From: Paenibacillus sp. An7
GTDB taxonomy: Bacteria; Bacillota; Bacilli; Paenibacillales; Paenibacillaceae
Length of the DNA stretch: 64,000 nucleotides
NCBI RefSeq assembly: GCF_009870785.1
Contig: NZ_WTWX01000006.1
Span: forward strand, 1 to 64,000
Direction of reading: 5' to 3'
Under the pieces are notes generated by a model. It was not told the origin of the DNA, did no database searches, and saw nothing but the letters and a program-made list of their open reading frames with translations. Of the stretch, positions 1 through 10,852 are shown piece after piece. Position 1 is the first letter of the stretch; each line of letters opens with the position of its first letter. Position numbers and translations under genes: made by a program.

Positions 1-403
1 TGGTCTTTCTTATGAGAAAAAAGTAGTATCTGCTCATCGTACACCAGATCTTATGTTTGAGTATGCAGAGACCGCTTATGAACGTGGAATTAAGGTCATT
101 ATTGCCGGAGCCGGGGGCGCTGCGCACTTACCTGGGATGGTAGCATCCAAAACGGTCGTGCCTGTCATTGGTGTTCCTGTACAGACAAAAGCTCTAAATG
201 GTCTGGATTCTCTGCTATCCATCGTGCAAATGCCGGGCGGCATTCCTGTTGCTACCGTAGCGATCGGAAAAGCGGGTGCAATAAACGCTGGGCTACTAGC
301 TGCACAGATGATCGGCTCCTTTGACCCTGAGATTGCAAAACGTGTAACAGAAAGAAGAGATCGGATTCGCACTGAAGTCCTAGAAAGCAGTGACACTTTA
401 TGA
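1..403 (+). CDS. purE: PurE, N5-carboxyaminoimidazole ribonucleotide mutase (5'-truncated by window edge)
   Basis: PurE moves the carboxylate of N5-CAIR to carbon 4 to make CAIR, the step after PurK in cytosolic purine synthesis. The reading frame is open from base 2, so the first 25 or so residues lie outside the window. The visible 133 residues begin with the family signature [15 protein letters not shown] and continue through [16 protein letters not shown] and VIGVPV, all typical of class I PurE. The stop overlaps the purK start as ATGA, which points to translational coupling. Any PurR box or purine riboswitch would lie upstream and cannot be seen. Confidence 0.96.
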   Translation, partial: GLSYEKKVVSAHRTPDLMFEYAETAYERGIKVIIAGAGGAAHLPGMVASKTVVPVIGVPVQTKALNGLDSLLSIVQMPGGIPVATVAIGKAGAINAGLLAAQMIGSFDPEIAKRVTERRDRIRTEVLESSDTL

Positions 404-1614
404 GTCAAAACACAACTAGCAGAGTAGTGCCTGAACGGAACGTGATTGATTCAGAGAGTAAGGTACTGAAACCAGGTTCAGTTATAGGGGTACTGGGCGG
501 TGGACAGCTTGGACGTATGATGACTCTCTCAGGAGCTGCGATGGGATACCGGTTCATTACTTTAGATCCGGCCCATGCATCTCCCTGTGGTCAGATTGCT
601 GAGCAGATTGTTGCTGATTACAGTGACCAAGATGCGGCTCGTGAGCTTGCAAGACGGTGCGATGTCATCACATATGAATTCGAGAATGTAGATGCAGGGG
701 TCGCAGCTCTTTTAGAAAAAGAATCTTATGTTCCTCAAGGAAGTAAGCTGCTGTACACAACACAGCACAGACTTAGAGAGAAACAAGCCATAGAAGCTGC
801 GGGTGTTCCTGTTGCTCCCTACCGGGAAGTGAAGAGTGCGGCCGGCATGGAAGAGGCAGTAGAAGCGCTTGGTGTACCTTGTGTACTTAAGACAGTCACT
901 GGCGGTTATGATGGAAAAGGGCAGCGAGTGATTCGTGAGAAAGAGGCAGCACTCCCTGCATATGAGGAACTTGGCGGTTCTTCAGTGGAACTCGTTCTTG
1001 AGCAGTTTGTTCCTTTTACTTGTGAAATCTCTGTCGTTGCAGCGCGTAATCCGCAAGGGGAGATCAAAACATTTCCACCGGCAGAAAACATACATGTAAA
1101 CAATATTCTTCATACCTCTATCGTACCTGCCAGAGTATCTTCGGAACTTCAGCTCGAAGCACAGCATCTAGCTTCACAGCTTGCTGAATCCTTACAGGTT
1201 GTAGGGCTGCTGGCTGTAGAGCTGTTTGTCACAGAGGATGGGAAACTTTACGTTAATGAACTGGCTCCGCGTCCTCATAACTCAGGTCACTATACGATGG
1301 AAGCCTGTACGACAACTCAGTTCGAGCAGCATGTAAGAGCGATCTGTGGTTTACCTCTTGCAGATACAACGCTGCTAAGTCCTGTGGTTATGGTCAATGT
1401 ACTTGGCGAACATATGGAAGAAGTAGTAGATCGCTTTTCTGTATCCGACCTGGAAGCAGAAGAACTGGGTATAGCGGCTAAACTTCATCTGTATGGAAAA
1501 GCGGAAGCAAAAACAGGACGTAAAATGGGACATATCAATCTCTTATGCCACGATGTGCAGCATGCATTGATGTGGATTGAGAAAACGAATATTTGGAGGA
1601 ATCAAAATTCATGA
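400..1614 (+). CDS. purK: PurK, 5-(carboxyamino)imidazole ribonucleotide synthase
   Basis: PurK is an ATP-grasp enzyme that carboxylates AIR with bicarbonate and ATP to give N5-CAIR for PurE. The protein has 404 residues. The nucleotide-binding start [12 protein letters not shown] lies near residue 30, after a poorly conserved N-terminal stretch. The ATP-grasp core follows ([31 protein letters not shown]) and then [14 protein letters not shown], the metal and substrate loop. The ATG at 400 overlaps the purE stop, and the stop overlaps the purB ATG at 1611. It is slightly longer than the usual 375-385 residues, so an internal start is possible, but the coupling favours 400. Confidence 0.95.
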   Translation: MSQNTTSRVVPERNVIDSESKVLKPGSVIGVLGGGQLGRMMTLSGAAMGYRFITLDPAHASPCGQIAEQIVADYSDQDAARELARRCDVITYEFENVDAGVAALLEKESYVPQGSKLLYTTQHRLREKQAIEAAGVPVAPYREVKSAAGMEEAVEALGVPCVLKTVTGGYDGKGQRVIREKEAALPAYEELGGSSVELVLEQFVPFTCEISVVAARNPQGEIKTFPPAENIHVNNILHTSIVPARVSSELQLEAQHLASQLAESLQVVGLLAVELFVTEDGKLYVNELAPRPHNSGHYTMEACTTTQFEQHVRAICGLPLADTTLLSPVVMVNVLGEHMEEVVDRFSVSDLEAEELGIAAKLHLYGKAEAKTGRKMGHINLLCHDVQHALMWIEKTNIWRNQNS

Positions 1615-2906
1615 TTGAACGTTATAGCAGACCCGAAATGAGGGCTATCTGGACGGAAGAGAATAAATTTCAAGCTTGGTTAGAAGTTGAACTTTGTGCT
1701 TGCGAAGCATGGGTAGAACTTGGCGTTATTCCTAAAGAAGATGCGGAGTTGCTCCGGAAAAATGCAAGTTTCGATATTGAGCGGATCTATGAAATTGAGA
1801 AAGAAACGCGCCATGACGTGATTGCTTTTACTCGTACGGTATCGGAGAGCTTAGGCGAAGAGCGCAAATGGGTGCATTACGGATTAACTTCTACTGACGT
1901 AGTGGATACAGCGAATGGCTATCTGCTTCGTCAAGCTAATGAAATTTTGGAAAAAGATATCTTGAATTTCATTGAAATCTTGAAAGACAAAGCGATCCAA
2001 TACAAACACACCCCAATGATGGGACGTACGCATGGTGTACACGCAGAGCCGACTACTTTTGGTCTGAAAATGGCACTTTGGTACGAAGAAATGAAACGGA
2101 ATTTGGAGCGTTTCCGCCGTGCAGCTGACAATGTACAGTTTGGTAAAATTTCAGGTGCGGTTGGAACATATGCAAATATCGATCCTTTTGTTGAAGAGTT
2201 TGTATGTAAGAAACTCGGTACAAAAGCAGCTCCAATCTCTACCCAAACACTGCAGCGTGATCGTCATGCGGAATACATGGCTACTCTCGCTCTAATCGCA
2301 ACATCACTCGACAAATTTGCTACAGAAGTGCGTGCGCTTCAGAAGAGTGAGTTCCGTGAAGTGGAAGAGGCTTTTGCTAAAGGTCAAAAAGGTTCATCTG
2401 CGATGCCGCATAAACGTAACCCAATCGGCAGCGAAAATATTTCCGGTCTGTCCCGCGTTATCCGCGGACATATGCTGACTGCTTACGAGAACGTAACGCT
2501 CTGGCATGAGCGTGATATCTCTCATTCATCTGCTGAGCGTGTCATCTTGCCAGATGCAACGATGCTGCTGAATTATATGTTAAACCGTTTTGGTAACATC
2601 ATTAAGAACCTGACGGTATTCCCAGAGAATATGAAACGCAACATGGCTAGAACATATGGTGTTCCTTTCTCCGGCCGCATTATGACGAAGCTGATCGACA
2701 AAGGGTTCAGCCGTGAGCAAGCATATGACACGGTTCAACCACGGGCAATGGAAGCATGGGAAACACAGCGTCAGTTCCGTGAGATTGTAGAATCTACACC
2801 AGAGATCACTGAAGTGCTAAGTGCAGAGGAGATTGAAGATGCATTTAACCCAGCTTGGCATCTGAAGCATGTGGATACGATTTTTGCGAAACTCGGCCTG
2901 AACTAG
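1611..2906 (+). CDS. purB: PurB, adenylosuccinate lyase
   Basis: PurB removes fumarate from SAICAR (step 8 of IMP synthesis) and from adenylosuccinate in AMP synthesis. The protein has 431 residues, the normal length. It begins [20 protein letters not shown] and carries the fumarase/aspartase-superfamily loop [15 protein letters not shown] with its catalytic serine. TSTDVVDTA and [14 protein letters not shown] are further conserved active-site segments. The ATG at 1611 is chosen because GGAGG sits just upstream and it overlaps the purK stop; the in-frame codon at 1593 has no good site. A 149-bp gap with a hairpin separates it from purC. Confidence 0.96.
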   Translation: MIERYSRPEMRAIWTEENKFQAWLEVELCACEAWVELGVIPKEDAELLRKNASFDIERIYEIEKETRHDVIAFTRTVSESLGEERKWVHYGLTSTDVVDTANGYLLRQANEILEKDILNFIEILKDKAIQYKHTPMMGRTHGVHAEPTTFGLKMALWYEEMKRNLERFRRAADNVQFGKISGAVGTYANIDPFVEEFVCKKLGTKAAPISTQTLQRDRHAEYMATLALIATSLDKFATEVRALQKSEFREVEEAFAKGQKGSSAMPHKRNPIGSENISGLSRVIRGHMLTAYENVTLWHERDISHSSAERVILPDATMLLNYMLNRFGNIIKNLTVFPENMKRNMARTYGVPFSGRIMTKLIDKGFSREQAYDTVQPRAMEAWETQRQFREIVESTPEITEVLSAEEIEDAFNPAWHLKHVDTIFAKLGLN

Positions 2907-2976
2907 AAACGAAGATAGCATGTACTAGCCTTGCCATGATATGAATTGATATTTGTTCTTTAGCAACATGATTCCT

Positions 2977-3024
2977 GATCTGCCTTTGACGCTTCATAAG
3001 AAAATGAGAAGGCAGATCGATTTT
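2977..3024 (+). terminator. Hairpin between purB and purC (weak terminator or attenuator)
   Basis: GATCTGCCTT at 2977 pairs perfectly with AAGGCAGATC at 3009, giving a 10-bp stem followed by GATTTTCT. The T-tract is short and interrupted, so the hairpin may slow rather than stop transcription inside the operon. Confidence 0.4.
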
Positions 3025-3055
3025 CTAAATATAAAGTTGTGGAGTGATTCAGGCT

Positions 3056-3925
3056 ATGACACTATCAACCGCGGTAGAGCTCGTAAACGCACCGCTGTTA
3101 TACAAAGGAAAAGTTCGTGAATTATATGATCTTGGTGAACATTATCTAATTGTTGTAACGGACCGCATTTCCGCTTTTGACTATATACTTGAGCCGGCTG
3201 TCCCTGAGAAAGGGAACGTTCTTAACCGCCTAAGTGCATTCTGGTTCGAGCAGACAAAAGATTGGATGGAGAACCACGTTGTTCATACCGATGTAGAACT
3301 GCTTGGCGATATAGTCAAGGACAAAGAGCAGTTGAAAGATCGCATCATGGTTACCCGCAAAGCGGAACGTATTGATATCGAGTGTGTTGTTCGCGGCTAT
3401 ATTACAGGCGGCGGCTGGAGACAATACGAAGCTTCAGGAACCGTAAACGGGATTAAGCTTCCGCAAGGACTGCGTAAGAATTCCAAGCTGGAACAGCCGA
3501 TCTTTACGCCTGCTGCCAAAAATGATGTCGGTCATGACGAAGATATCTCAATGGCTCAGATGGAAGAGATGGTTGGAAAAGAGCTGGCTGAGGAACTGGA
3601 AGCGAAAAGCCTTGAACTCTATGCCTATGCAAGAGATTATTGCGAGAAGCGGGGCATTATTTTAGCAGACTGCAAGTTTGAATTCGGTATGGTAGATGGG
3701 AAGGTCATTCTCATCGACGAGATTTTTACACCGGATGCTTCAAGATTCTGGGCGAAAGAGAATTATGCACTGGATGTAGAGATTGACAGTATGGACAAAG
3801 AACCGGTAAGAACGTACCTTTCTTCTACTGGTTGGGATAAAAATAGTCAGCCTGATCCTCTTCCGCAGCATGTGGTGGAAGCTACGTCAGCCCGCTATAT
3901 GGATATTATGAACCGATTGATATAG
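3056..3925 (+). CDS. purC: PurC, phosphoribosylaminoimidazole-succinocarboxamide synthase
   Basis: PurC is the SAICAR synthetase that condenses CAIR with aspartate using ATP. The protein has 289 residues. Family features are LLYKGKVRELYD at the N-terminus, VTDRISAFDYI, the RGYITGGGWRQYE substrate loop, and the C-terminal LIDEIFTPDASRFW motif. The ATG at 3056 is chosen because GGAG at 3041 lies at good spacing; the in-frame GTG at 3044 overlaps that site. The length is longer than the compact 240-residue B. subtilis form and resembles the longer bacterial type. It is followed by an unusual 700-bp gap before purS. Confidence 0.95.
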   Translation: MTLSTAVELVNAPLLYKGKVRELYDLGEHYLIVVTDRISAFDYILEPAVPEKGNVLNRLSAFWFEQTKDWMENHVVHTDVELLGDIVKDKEQLKDRIMVTRKAERIDIECVVRGYITGGGWRQYEASGTVNGIKLPQGLRKNSKLEQPIFTPAAKNDVGHDEDISMAQMEEMVGKELAEELEAKSLELYAYARDYCEKRGIILADCKFEFGMVDGKVILIDEIFTPDASRFWAKENYALDVEIDSMDKEPVRTYLSSTGWDKNSQPDPLPQHVVEATSARYMDIMNRLI

Positions 3926-4626
3926 GGGGACCTCATAGGGGTCTCATATTCAACTCCCTCACTCCGGTTGGCTTCGCCAAAAGTCGGGGGTCTCATATTC
4001 AACTCCCTCACTCCGGTTGGCTTCGCCAAAAGTCGTTCGGGATTTGAATATTTCGACCTAGCAGGGAAGAGAAGAGATTAAGGGCAAGAGTAGAAGCTTA
4101 AGAGCAAGGTTAGAGACACAAAGTTAAGAGCGAAGATTAGAGATTAGAGATTAGAGTCAAGTACTAGGACAATAGCAATCCTTAAGGTGAAAAGCAACAA
4201 TAAAGAGGGCGACTCAAAGAGCAAAACAAAGGGGTACAGACCCAGGAGTAACAAACGAAAAGAAAAACGAAGATATAATCAAAAGAGCAAGAACAAAGGG
4301 CAGAAATAGTGAATTAAAGAGAAGCTGCAAAACAAAGTTATTAGTGTTGTAGATAGTAAAAACTAACTCGGCAAACAACGCTCAAACGCGGCCTAATACT
4401 TCATCCCATAAATCATTCAGATAAGAAGTTATTAATCTCATATCTATTTGGTGCAATGAATGAGAAGATCGGGCACGCCCTGAAATAAAGATAGATTCAT
4501 AAATAGATAGAGTCTTTAATTGCTAGATTTTGAAAACAATTAAATTTTATATCATCACAGTTAATCGCAAGCCTGTAACGAATAACACCAAAATCTTTTA
4601 CCATTCCTTAGGAGGAACTTCCGATT
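3926..4626. other. 700-bp noncoding gap between purC and purS: tandem repeat and purine-rich tract
   Basis: No convincing gene is present. The gap starts with a perfect 49-bp tandem duplication (annotated separately). A tract rich in A and G on the + strand follows from about 4050 to 4350, containing three back-to-back copies of AGATTAG at 4134-4154. In most Bacillales purC and purS are nearly contiguous, so this insertion splits the operon. The last 100 bp are AT-rich and lead into a strong AGGAGG (4610) for purS. Confidence 0.7.
3938..4035. repeat. 49-bp perfect tandem duplication (2 copies)
   Basis: Copy 1 is 3938-3986 and copy 2 is 3987-4035; I find them identical. Each contains GGTTGGCTTCGCCAAAAG, itself an imperfect hairpin (TTGGC/GCCAA). 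The repeat begins 12 bp after the purC stop. Confidence 0.93.
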
Positions 4627-4872
4627 ATGATAAAAGCTACTGTATACGTAACGATCAAACAAAGCGTGCTAGATCCACAAGGGGTTGCGGTGCAAGGGGC
4701 ACTTCATTCCATGGGTTTTGCAGAAGTGGAAAGTGTACGAATTGGGAAATACCTTGAACTTACTTTAGATACAAGTGATAAAAAGGAAGCAGAAGAACGC
4801 GTAAAAGTGATGTGTGAAAAGCTGCTCGCGAACACGGTTGTAGAAGACTATCGCTTTGAGTTGGAGGGTTAA
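4627..4872 (+). CDS. purS: PurS, FGAM synthase small subunit
   Basis: PurS is the small structural subunit that bridges PurL and PurQ in the Gram-positive three-part formylglycinamidine ribonucleotide synthase. The 81-residue product has the PurS fold signature (MIKATVYVTIKQSVLDPQG, then a second strand SMGFAEVESVRIGKYLEL). AGGAGG at 4610 precedes the ATG at good spacing. The stop is 3 bp before purQ, so purS, purQ and purL are tightly coupled. A separate purS is typical of Bacillales and excludes the single-chain PurL found in enterobacteria. Confidence 0.95.
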   Translation: MIKATVYVTIKQSVLDPQGVAVQGALHSMGFAEVESVRIGKYLELTLDTSDKKEAEERVKVMCEKLLANTVVEDYRFELEG

Positions 4873-4875
4873 TCC

Positions 4876-5565
4876 ATGAAATTTGCAGTTCTTGTGTTTC
4901 CGGGTTCCAACTGTGATATCGACTGCTTCAAAGCAGTAGAAGAAACGGTAGGGCAAACGGTCGATTATGTATGGCATACGGCGACGGATTTGTCAGCTTA
5001 CGATTGTATCATCGTTCCTGGAGGTTTCTCCTATGGCGATTATCTTAGATGCGGAGCGATTTCTCGTTTTGCTCCTGTCATGAATGAAGTAGCTAAAGCA
5101 GCAGAACAAGGCAAATATATCATCGGAATCTGCAACGGATTCCAAATCCTGACGGAAGCGGGTCTCCTGCCAGGTGCGCTGCTTCGCAACGAAGGAATGA
5201 AGTTCATTTGTCATGATGCGGTACTTAAAGTGGAAAACAACAATACTCCATTCACTCGCGAATATGAGGCAGGCGAAGAAATCGTCATTCCGATTGCACA
5301 CGGGGAAGGTAACTATTACTGTGATGAAGAGACACTGGCTGAGATTACTGCAAATAACCAGATCGTCTTTACTTATAAAAATAATCCAAACGGATCTTTA
5401 AATAACATCGCCGGTGTCAGCAACAAAGCCGGTAACGTCGTTGGCATGATGCCTCATCCGGAACGTGCCGTAAACGAAGTGCTTGGAACAACGGATGGCA
5501 AACGTATGTTTACTTCGATTTTGAATGCTTGGAGGGATCAACATGACGCAGCAAGTATCCGTTAA
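4876..5565 (+). CDS. purQ: PurQ, FGAM synthase glutaminase subunit
   Basis: PurQ is a class I glutamine amidotransferase that releases ammonia from glutamine for PurL. The 229-residue protein starts [16 protein letters not shown]. It has the nucleophile loop [19 protein letters not shown] (catalytic cysteine) and the His-Glu pair in [10 protein letters not shown]. It overlaps the first 23 bp of purL in another frame, consistent with coupled translation and 1:1 stoichiometry. Confidence 0.96.
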   Translation: MKFAVLVFPGSNCDIDCFKAVEETVGQTVDYVWHTATDLSAYDCIIVPGGFSYGDYLRCGAISRFAPVMNEVAKAAEQGKYIIGICNGFQILTEAGLLPGALLRNEGMKFICHDAVLKVENNNTPFTREYEAGEEIVIPIAHGEGNYYCDEETLAEITANNQIVFTYKNNPNGSLNNIAGVSNKAGNVVGMMPHPERAVNEVLGTTDGKRMFTSILNAWRDQHDAASIR

Positions 5566-7786
5566 AGAACCAACCGCAGCACAGGTTGCGGAGCATAAAC
5601 TTTATCAGCAAATGGGCGTTTCGGACAGTGAATATGATCTGATTGTATCCTTTATGGGACGTCAGCCTAACTATACAGAGATCGGCGTATTCAGTGTAAT
5701 GTGGTCTGAGCACTGTGCATACAAGAACTCAAAACCATTGCTTCGCCGTTTCCCAACGACAGGAGAACGGGTTCTGATGGGACCTGGGGAAGGTGCCGGA
5801 ATCGTTGACATCGGTGATAATCAAGCAGTTGTATTTAAAATTGAAAGTCATAACCATCCATCCGCAGTTGAACCTTTCCAAGGTGCAGCAACAGGTGTGG
5901 GCGGGATTATCCGCGATATTTTCTCAATGGGAGCAAGACCGATTGCAACACTGAACTCCTTGCGTTTTGGTAAGCTCGAAAGCGACCGTGTGAAGTATTT
6001 GTTCGAACATGTTGTCTCCGGTATTGCTGGCTATGGTAACTGTATCGGGATTCCAACCGTTGGCGGCGAAGTGATGTTCGATGAGAGCTATGACGGTAAT
6101 CCGCTCGTGAATGCAATGTGTGTTGGACTGATCGATCATGATAAAATCCAGCGCGGTGTAGCTAAAGGGGTAGGTAACCCTGTGTTTTATGTGGGACCTC
6201 CAACGGGCCGTGATGGAATTCACGGGGCAACATTTGCTTCTGTTGAACTTACGGAAGAGTCCGAATCCAAGCGTACGGCAGTTCAAGTTGGTGATCCGTT
6301 CATGGAAAAACTCGTTATGGAATCTTGTCTTGAACTGATCGACTCCGGTATCGTGCTTGGTATTCAGGATATGGGCGCAGCAGGACTTACATGTTCTAGT
6401 GCGGAGATGGCAAGTAAAGCAGGAAATGGTCTGGAACTATACCTTGACCAAGTACCACAGCGTGAAGAAGGTATGACTCCTTATGAAATGATGCTGTCTG
6501 AATCTCAAGAGCGGATGCTCTTCGTTGTTGAGCCGAAAGATGAAGCACAAGCGATGGAAATCTTCGAACGTTGGGGCGTTATCTGTGCCAAAGTTGGTAA
6601 AGTAACCGATGACGGAAGACTCAAACTATATCATCACGGCGAGGTTGTTGGCGACATGCCAGTTCATGCACTTGTTGACGAATGTCCAGTGTACAACAAA
6701 CCTTCTGCTGTTCCTGAGTATTACATTGAAAATGGAAAAATCGACACCCTGCGTTATGAAGAAGTGTCGGATCTTACAGGCGCTCTTAAAACGGTACTGT
6801 CCTCTCCGACCGTTTCCAGCAAGGCGTGGGTATACAACCAATATGACTATATGGTTCGGACAAGTACAGCCGTTCGTCCTGGTTCCGATGCAGCCGTGGT
6901 AACGGTTCATGGAACACGCAAAGGACTTGCCATGACAACAGACTGTAACGGACGTTACGTATATCTCGATCCAGAAGTAGGCGGGAAAATTGCAGTCAGC
7001 GAAGCTGCTCGTAACATTGTCTGCTCTGGAGCAGAACCACTGGCAATTACAGATAACCTAAACTTTGGTTCTCCTGAGAAACCAGATATTTTCTGGCAAA
7101 TGGAAAAATCCGTAGATGGTATGGCAGAAGCTTGTAACGTACTTGGAACACCAGTTATCGGCGGTAACGTAAGTATGTACAACGAGAATGCCAAAGGAGC
7201 AATCTATCCAACTCCGGTTGTCGGTATGGTGGGTCTCGTACATGATACAGATCATATTACGACACAAGGCTTCAAAAACGAAGGGGATGTTATTCTCCTG
7301 CTCGGAGATACTTTCGCTGAACTTGGCGGCAGTGAATTCCAGTATGCGGTTCATGGTGTGACCGAAGGACGTCCGCCGAAATTGGATCTGGCTACGGAGA
7401 AAGCACTTCTAGATACAGTACTTGGCGCGATTCAAAAAGGACTTGTCGAGTCTGCACATGACTTATCTGAGGGCGGTCTCGCTGTTGCTCTAGCGGAAAG
7501 CTGTATCAGCGGCGGTAAAGGGGCTAAGGTAAGTATGGCAACAGAGCTTCGCAGAGATCATGCTTTGTTTAGTGAAAGCCAGTCTCGGATCTTGCTGACA
7601 GCAACAAAAGAAAATGCAGAAGCTTTAGAAGCATTTGTGAAAAATAATGGAGTTCCTGTACAAGTGATCGGACAAGTAACAGGCAGCAATCTAACAGTGG
7701 AGTTGAACGGTACATCAGCTGTGGACGAATCGGTAGCGGTTCTGAAGCAGGTCTGGGAGGATGTTATTCCATGTCTGATGAAGTAA
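5543..7786 (+). CDS. purL: PurL, FGAM synthase large subunit
   Basis: PurL converts FGAR, ATP and ammonia (from PurQ) to FGAM. The 747-residue protein is the small-PurL type that needs PurS and PurQ. Recognisable parts are [35 protein letters not shown] (ATP and substrate), [14 protein letters not shown], and the second half-domain starting near [15 protein letters not shown]. The ATG at 5543 has GGAGGG 6-11 bp upstream; the in-frame codon at 5525 has no such site. The 3' end overlaps purF by 16 bp. Confidence 0.96.
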   Translation: MTQQVSVKEPTAAQVAEHKLYQQMGVSDSEYDLIVSFMGRQPNYTEIGVFSVMWSEHCAYKNSKPLLRRFPTTGERVLMGPGEGAGIVDIGDNQAVVFKIESHNHPSAVEPFQGAATGVGGIIRDIFSMGARPIATLNSLRFGKLESDRVKYLFEHVVSGIAGYGNCIGIPTVGGEVMFDESYDGNPLVNAMCVGLIDHDKIQRGVAKGVGNPVFYVGPPTGRDGIHGATFASVELTEESESKRTAVQVGDPFMEKLVMESCLELIDSGIVLGIQDMGAAGLTCSSAEMASKAGNGLELYLDQVPQREEGMTPYEMMLSESQERMLFVVEPKDEAQAMEIFERWGVICAKVGKVTDDGRLKLYHHGEVVGDMPVHALVDECPVYNKPSAVPEYYIENGKIDTLRYEEVSDLTGALKTVLSSPTVSSKAWVYNQYDYMVRTSTAVRPGSDAAVVTVHGTRKGLAMTTDCNGRYVYLDPEVGGKIAVSEAARNIVCSGAEPLAITDNLNFGSPEKPDIFWQMEKSVDGMAEACNVLGTPVIGGNVSMYNENAKGAIYPTPVVGMVGLVHDTDHITTQGFKNEGDVILLLGDTFAELGGSEFQYAVHGVTEGRPPKLDLATEKALLDTVLGAIQKGLVESAHDLSEGGLAVALAESCISGGKGAKVSMATELRRDHALFSESQSRILLTATKENAEALEAFVKNNGVPVQVIGQVTGSNLTVELNGTSAVDESVAVLKQVWEDVIPCLMK

Positions 7787-9252
7787 GCGTTCCGAAGTTC
7801 TGGACAGGTGACTATTACAACGAAGGTTCGGGTAAAGAAGGACTTTTCGATAAATTAAAAGAGGAATGCGGGGTTTTCGGGGTGTATAGACACCCTGAAG
7901 CCGCTTCTTTATCCTATTACGGACTTCACGCCCTTCAGCATCGTGGAGAAGAAAGTGCCGGCATGTGTGTTAGTGACGGTAATGAGTTCCATTACCACCG
8001 CGGGATGGGACTTGTAAAAGAAGTATTTACAAAAGATCTTATGGCTACGTTGACTGGAGATATCTCCATAGGTCATGTGCGCTACTCCACTAGTGGAGAC
8101 AGCAAGCTGACAAATGCACAGCCGCTTGTATTTAAATACCGTGACGGCGATCTTGCCGTTGCTACGAATGGTAATATCGTGAATGCGCCCGAAATCCGTA
8201 AAGAACTCGAGCAGAGCGGTTCGATTTTTCAGACAACCAGCGACACGGAAGTCATTGCTCACCTGATTGCACGGTCATCGAAGGATTTAGTCGAGGCAGC
8301 GAAAGATGCTTTCCGCCGAATAGTGGGGGGATATGCTTTTCTGATTATGACGAACGATCGTCTGCTCGTAGCATCTGATCCACACGGACTTCGTCCGCTG
8401 ACGATGGGCAAGCTCGGGGATGCTTATATTTTCGCTTCCGAGACCTGTGCACTGGAGACAATTGGTGCGGAACTGATTCGTGATATTGAGCCTGGCGAGC
8501 TGCTGATTTTGGATGAGGACGGACTTCACGAAGATCGTTTTGAGGAGCAAAAGCACCGGAAAGCACTTTGTGCAATGGAGTATATCTACTTTGCTAGGCC
8601 GGATAGTGATATGAATGGTTCTAACCAGCACGCAGCAAGAAAACGGATGGGCAGCCAAATGGCGCTTGAGTCTTTCGTCGATGCTGATGTAGTAACAGGG
8701 GTACCTGACTCTAGTATATCGGCAGCGATTGGATATGCAGAGCAAACAGGCATTCCGTATGAGCTTGGAATGATTAAGAACAAATATACAGGTCGTACAT
8801 TTATTCAGCCAAGTCAGGAACTGCGAGAGCAGGGCGTGAAGATGAAGCTGAGTGCGGTACGCCGGGTAGTAGAAGGCAAACGTGTGGTTATGATTGATGA
8901 TTCCATCGTGCGGGGAACGACGTCGCGCCGGATCGTCAATATGCTGCGTGATGCTGGAGCAACGGAGGTACATGTACGGATTACCTCACCTCCATTTAAA
9001 AATCCTTGTTTCTACGGGATTGATACACCAAATCGGGATGAACTCATTGCTTCTTCCAGATCGGTTGAAGAGATTTGTAGAGAGATTAATGCGGATTCTT
9101 TATCTTTTCTTAGTCCCGAGGGCCTGATTGCTTCGATTAAAGGCAATCATCAAGATGAATATAAGGGCGGCTTATGCCTTGCCTGCTTTGATAATGATTA
9201 TCCGACGACCCTAAATTTCAAAGAAGGGGCGAAGGCCGGCTGCGGTTGCTAA
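7771..9252 (+). CDS. purF: PurF, amidophosphoribosyltransferase
   Basis: PurF carries out the committed step, PRPP plus glutamine to phosphoribosylamine. The protein has 493 residues. An N-terminal Ntn glutaminase domain starts at Cys33 ([14 protein letters not shown], with [10 protein letters not shown] behind it). The PRTase domain carries the PRPP loop [14 protein letters not shown]. Cysteines typical of the Bacillus 4Fe-4S form lie near the C-terminus ([10 protein letters not shown] and a final GCGC). Thirty-two residues precede Cys33, which would be a propeptide removed on maturation, longer than the 11 residues of B. subtilis PurF. GGGAGG before 7771 supports the start. Confidence 0.96.
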   Translation: MSDEVSVPKFWTGDYYNEGSGKEGLFDKLKEECGVFGVYRHPEAASLSYYGLHALQHRGEESAGMCVSDGNEFHYHRGMGLVKEVFTKDLMATLTGDISIGHVRYSTSGDSKLTNAQPLVFKYRDGDLAVATNGNIVNAPEIRKELEQSGSIFQTTSDTEVIAHLIARSSKDLVEAAKDAFRRIVGGYAFLIMTNDRLLVASDPHGLRPLTMGKLGDAYIFASETCALETIGAELIRDIEPGELLILDEDGLHEDRFEEQKHRKALCAMEYIYFARPDSDMNGSNQHAARKRMGSQMALESFVDADVVTGVPDSSISAAIGYAEQTGIPYELGMIKNKYTGRTFIQPSQELREQGVKMKLSAVRRVVEGKRVVMIDDSIVRGTTSRRIVNMLRDAGATEVHVRITSPPFKNPCFYGIDTPNRDELIASSRSVEEICREINADSLSFLSPEGLIASIKGNHQDEYKGGLCLACFDNDYPTTLNFKEGAKAGCGC

Positions 9253-9255
9253 GAA

Positions 9256-9617
9256 GCTGCACGCGCAAAGCGTGAAGGCACTTGCGCAGCAGAGGAAGCC
9301 ACTGCATTTTCCGCAGGCAAACAGGAGGACTTCCTGGCGAAGCTCCGCGCGCAGCGCAGCTCTTGGCGAAGCCGAGAATCCCCGTATTTGCCGCAGGCAA
9401 ACAGGGAGATTCGGCGGAGCTGCACGCGCAAAGCGTGAAGGCACTTGCGCAGCAAAGGAAGCCACTGCATTTGCCGCAGGCAAACAGGAGGACTTCCTAG
9501 CGGAGCTACGCGCACAGCGCTGCACTTGGCGAAGCCGAGAATCCCCGTATTTGCCGCAGGCGAACAGGGAGATTCAGCGGAGCTACACGCGCAAAGCGTG
9601 AAGGCACTTGCACTTGA
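9256..9617. repeat. 163-bp tandem repeat, two full copies and a partial third
   Basis: The sequence starting GCTGCACGCGCAAAGCGTGA recurs at 9256, 9419 and 9582 (third copy with one change), an exact 163-bp period. Inside each unit CCGCAGGCAAACAGG appears twice (9311, 9391; 9474, 9554 with one change), so the unit itself is a diverged dimer of 80 to 83 bp. The block is clearly more GC-rich than the flanking genes. Confidence 0.93.
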
Positions 9618-9728
9618 GCACAATGAGCCACATGTAAGCCGGTCTGAAAGACCATTAGCGATCCAATCACCAACGTAAACATAGCAAGAACACCCAAAAC
9701 TCCGGTCCGCTAGCAAATTTGCGGGTGT

Positions 9729-9772
9729 CCAGAGGGGCGCTGCCCCTCTGGGGTCCTCCCTGTCAGGGAGGA
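9729..9772. repeat. Two adjacent perfect hairpins upstream of purM (REP-like)
   Basis: CCAGAGGGGC (9729) pairs with GCCCCTCTGG (9742) around a 3-nt loop, and TCCTCCCT (9754) pairs with AGGGAGGA (9765). No T-run follows, so this is not an ordinary terminator. The second hairpin contains the only GGAGG near the upstream ATG at 9800, which would hide it as a ribosome binding site. Confidence 0.75.
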
Positions 9773-9811
9773 TTTAGGTGGGTGATTTTCCCCTTAAGGA
9801 TGGTGTCCAAT

Positions 9812-10852
9812 TTGTCAGAAGCCTACAAGAATGCCGGCGTTGATATCGCGGCAGGCAACGAAGCGGTAGAAAAGATGAAAAAACATGTGAAGCGTACATT
9901 CCGTCCAGAAGTGATGACAGACCTTGGTGGATTTGGCGCTTTGTTTGGTTTGAATAAAGACAAATACGATGAGCCGGTTCTGGTATCTGGTACAGACGGC
10001 GTGGGAACGAAGCTCAAAATTGCATTTGCCATGGATCGTCATGACACCATTGGTATTGATGCAGTGGCGATGTGTGTGAATGATATTGTTGTTCAAGGTG
10101 CGGAGCCTCTTTTCTTCCTAGATTACCTTGCTTGTGACAAAGTCGTTCCAGATAAAATTGAAGCCATCGTAGCGGGTATTGCTGAAGGTTGTCATCAATC
10201 AGGCGCAGCACTGATCGGTGGCGAGACAGCGGAAATGCCAGGTATGTACAGTGATGGTGAATATGATATAGCTGGTTTTACGGTGGGTATCGTAGATAAA
10301 GCCAAAATCATTAACGGAACTACCATTGCACCTGGAGATACTGTGATCGGAGTTGCTTCTAGCGGAGTTCATAGTAATGGATTCTCCCTAGTTCGTAAGC
10401 TGCTTCTGGAGCAAGCTGGCTATAGTCTTCAGGATGAGGTTGCGGAACTCGGCGGTAAGCTTGGAGATGAACTCTTGAAGCCAACCAAAGTCTATGTAAA
10501 GCCAATCTTAGCACTCCTGGATGAAGTGAAAGTTAAAGGTATGGCGCATATTACGGGCGGTGGATTTATCGAAAATATTCCGCGGATGCTTCCAGCAAAC
10601 GTGAATGTAGAGATTAACTATGGTTCATGGCCAATCCTGCCCATCTTTAAACTGATGCAGCAAAAAGGAAGTATTTCTAACAAAGACATGTTCACTACCT
10701 TCAATATGGGGGTTGGCATGGTGATTGTAGTAAGTGAAGCAGATGCAGAAAAAACACTCGGATCCTTACGTGCAAATGGAGAGGAAGCCTACACCATTGG
10801 CCGTGTAACCGAAGGAAACCAAGTAGTGACCTTTACTGGAGCGGAAGTATAA
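9812..10852 (+). CDS. purM: PurM, phosphoribosylformylglycinamidine cyclo-ligase (AIR synthetase)
   Basis: PurM closes the imidazole ring of FGAM to give AIR using ATP. The TTG at 9812 is preferred as start: it gives a 346-residue product beginning (M)[18 protein letters not shown] that matches the usual Bacillus start and length, and AAGGA at 9796 is well spaced. An in-frame ATG at 9800 would add four residues but lacks a usable site. Motifs include [13 protein letters not shown], the [20 protein letters not shown] loop and [11 protein letters not shown]. The stop TAATG overlaps purN by one base. Confidence 0.94.
   Translation: MSEAYKNAGVDIAAGNEAVEKMKKHVKRTFRPEVMTDLGGFGALFGLNKDKYDEPVLVSGTDGVGTKLKIAFAMDRHDTIGIDAVAMCVNDIVVQGAEPLFFLDYLACDKVVPDKIEAIVAGIAEGCHQSGAALIGGETAEMPGMYSDGEYDIAGFTVGIVDKAKIINGTTIAPGDTVIGVASSGVHSNGFSLVRKLLLEQAGYSLQDEVAELGGKLGDELLKPTKVYVKPILALLDEVKVKGMAHITGGGFIENIPRMLPANVNVEINYGSWPILPIFKLMQQKGSISNKDMFTTFNMGVGMVIVVSEADAEKTLGSLRANGEEAYTIGRVTEGNQVVTFTGAEV

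Larger units (their letters stand above)
9253..9811. other. Noncoding gap purF-purM: GC-rich tandem repeat plus two perfect hairpins
   Basis: I see no gene. Bases 9256-9617 are a 163-bp tandem repeat (separate entry). Bases 9618-9728 show nothing notable, and 9729-9772 hold two strong hairpins just before purM. Open frames run through the repeat on both strands, but they are rich in Ala, Arg and Cys, have no ribosome binding site and reflect only the base composition. Confidence 0.7.

Noticed and set aside
8287-8973. 228-codon open frame on the minus strand
   Set aside because: It lies fully inside purF, with no ribosome site and rare-codon-like composition; a shadow of the real gene.
9256-9617. 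Tandem repeats as a CRISPR array
   Set aside because: The units are 163 bp and contiguous, without unique spacers or cas genes.
9249-9716. Long open frames on both strands across the purF-purM gap
   Set aside because: They run through a 163-bp tandem repeat; Ala/Arg/Cys-rich product follows from the repeat, and no start signal is present.
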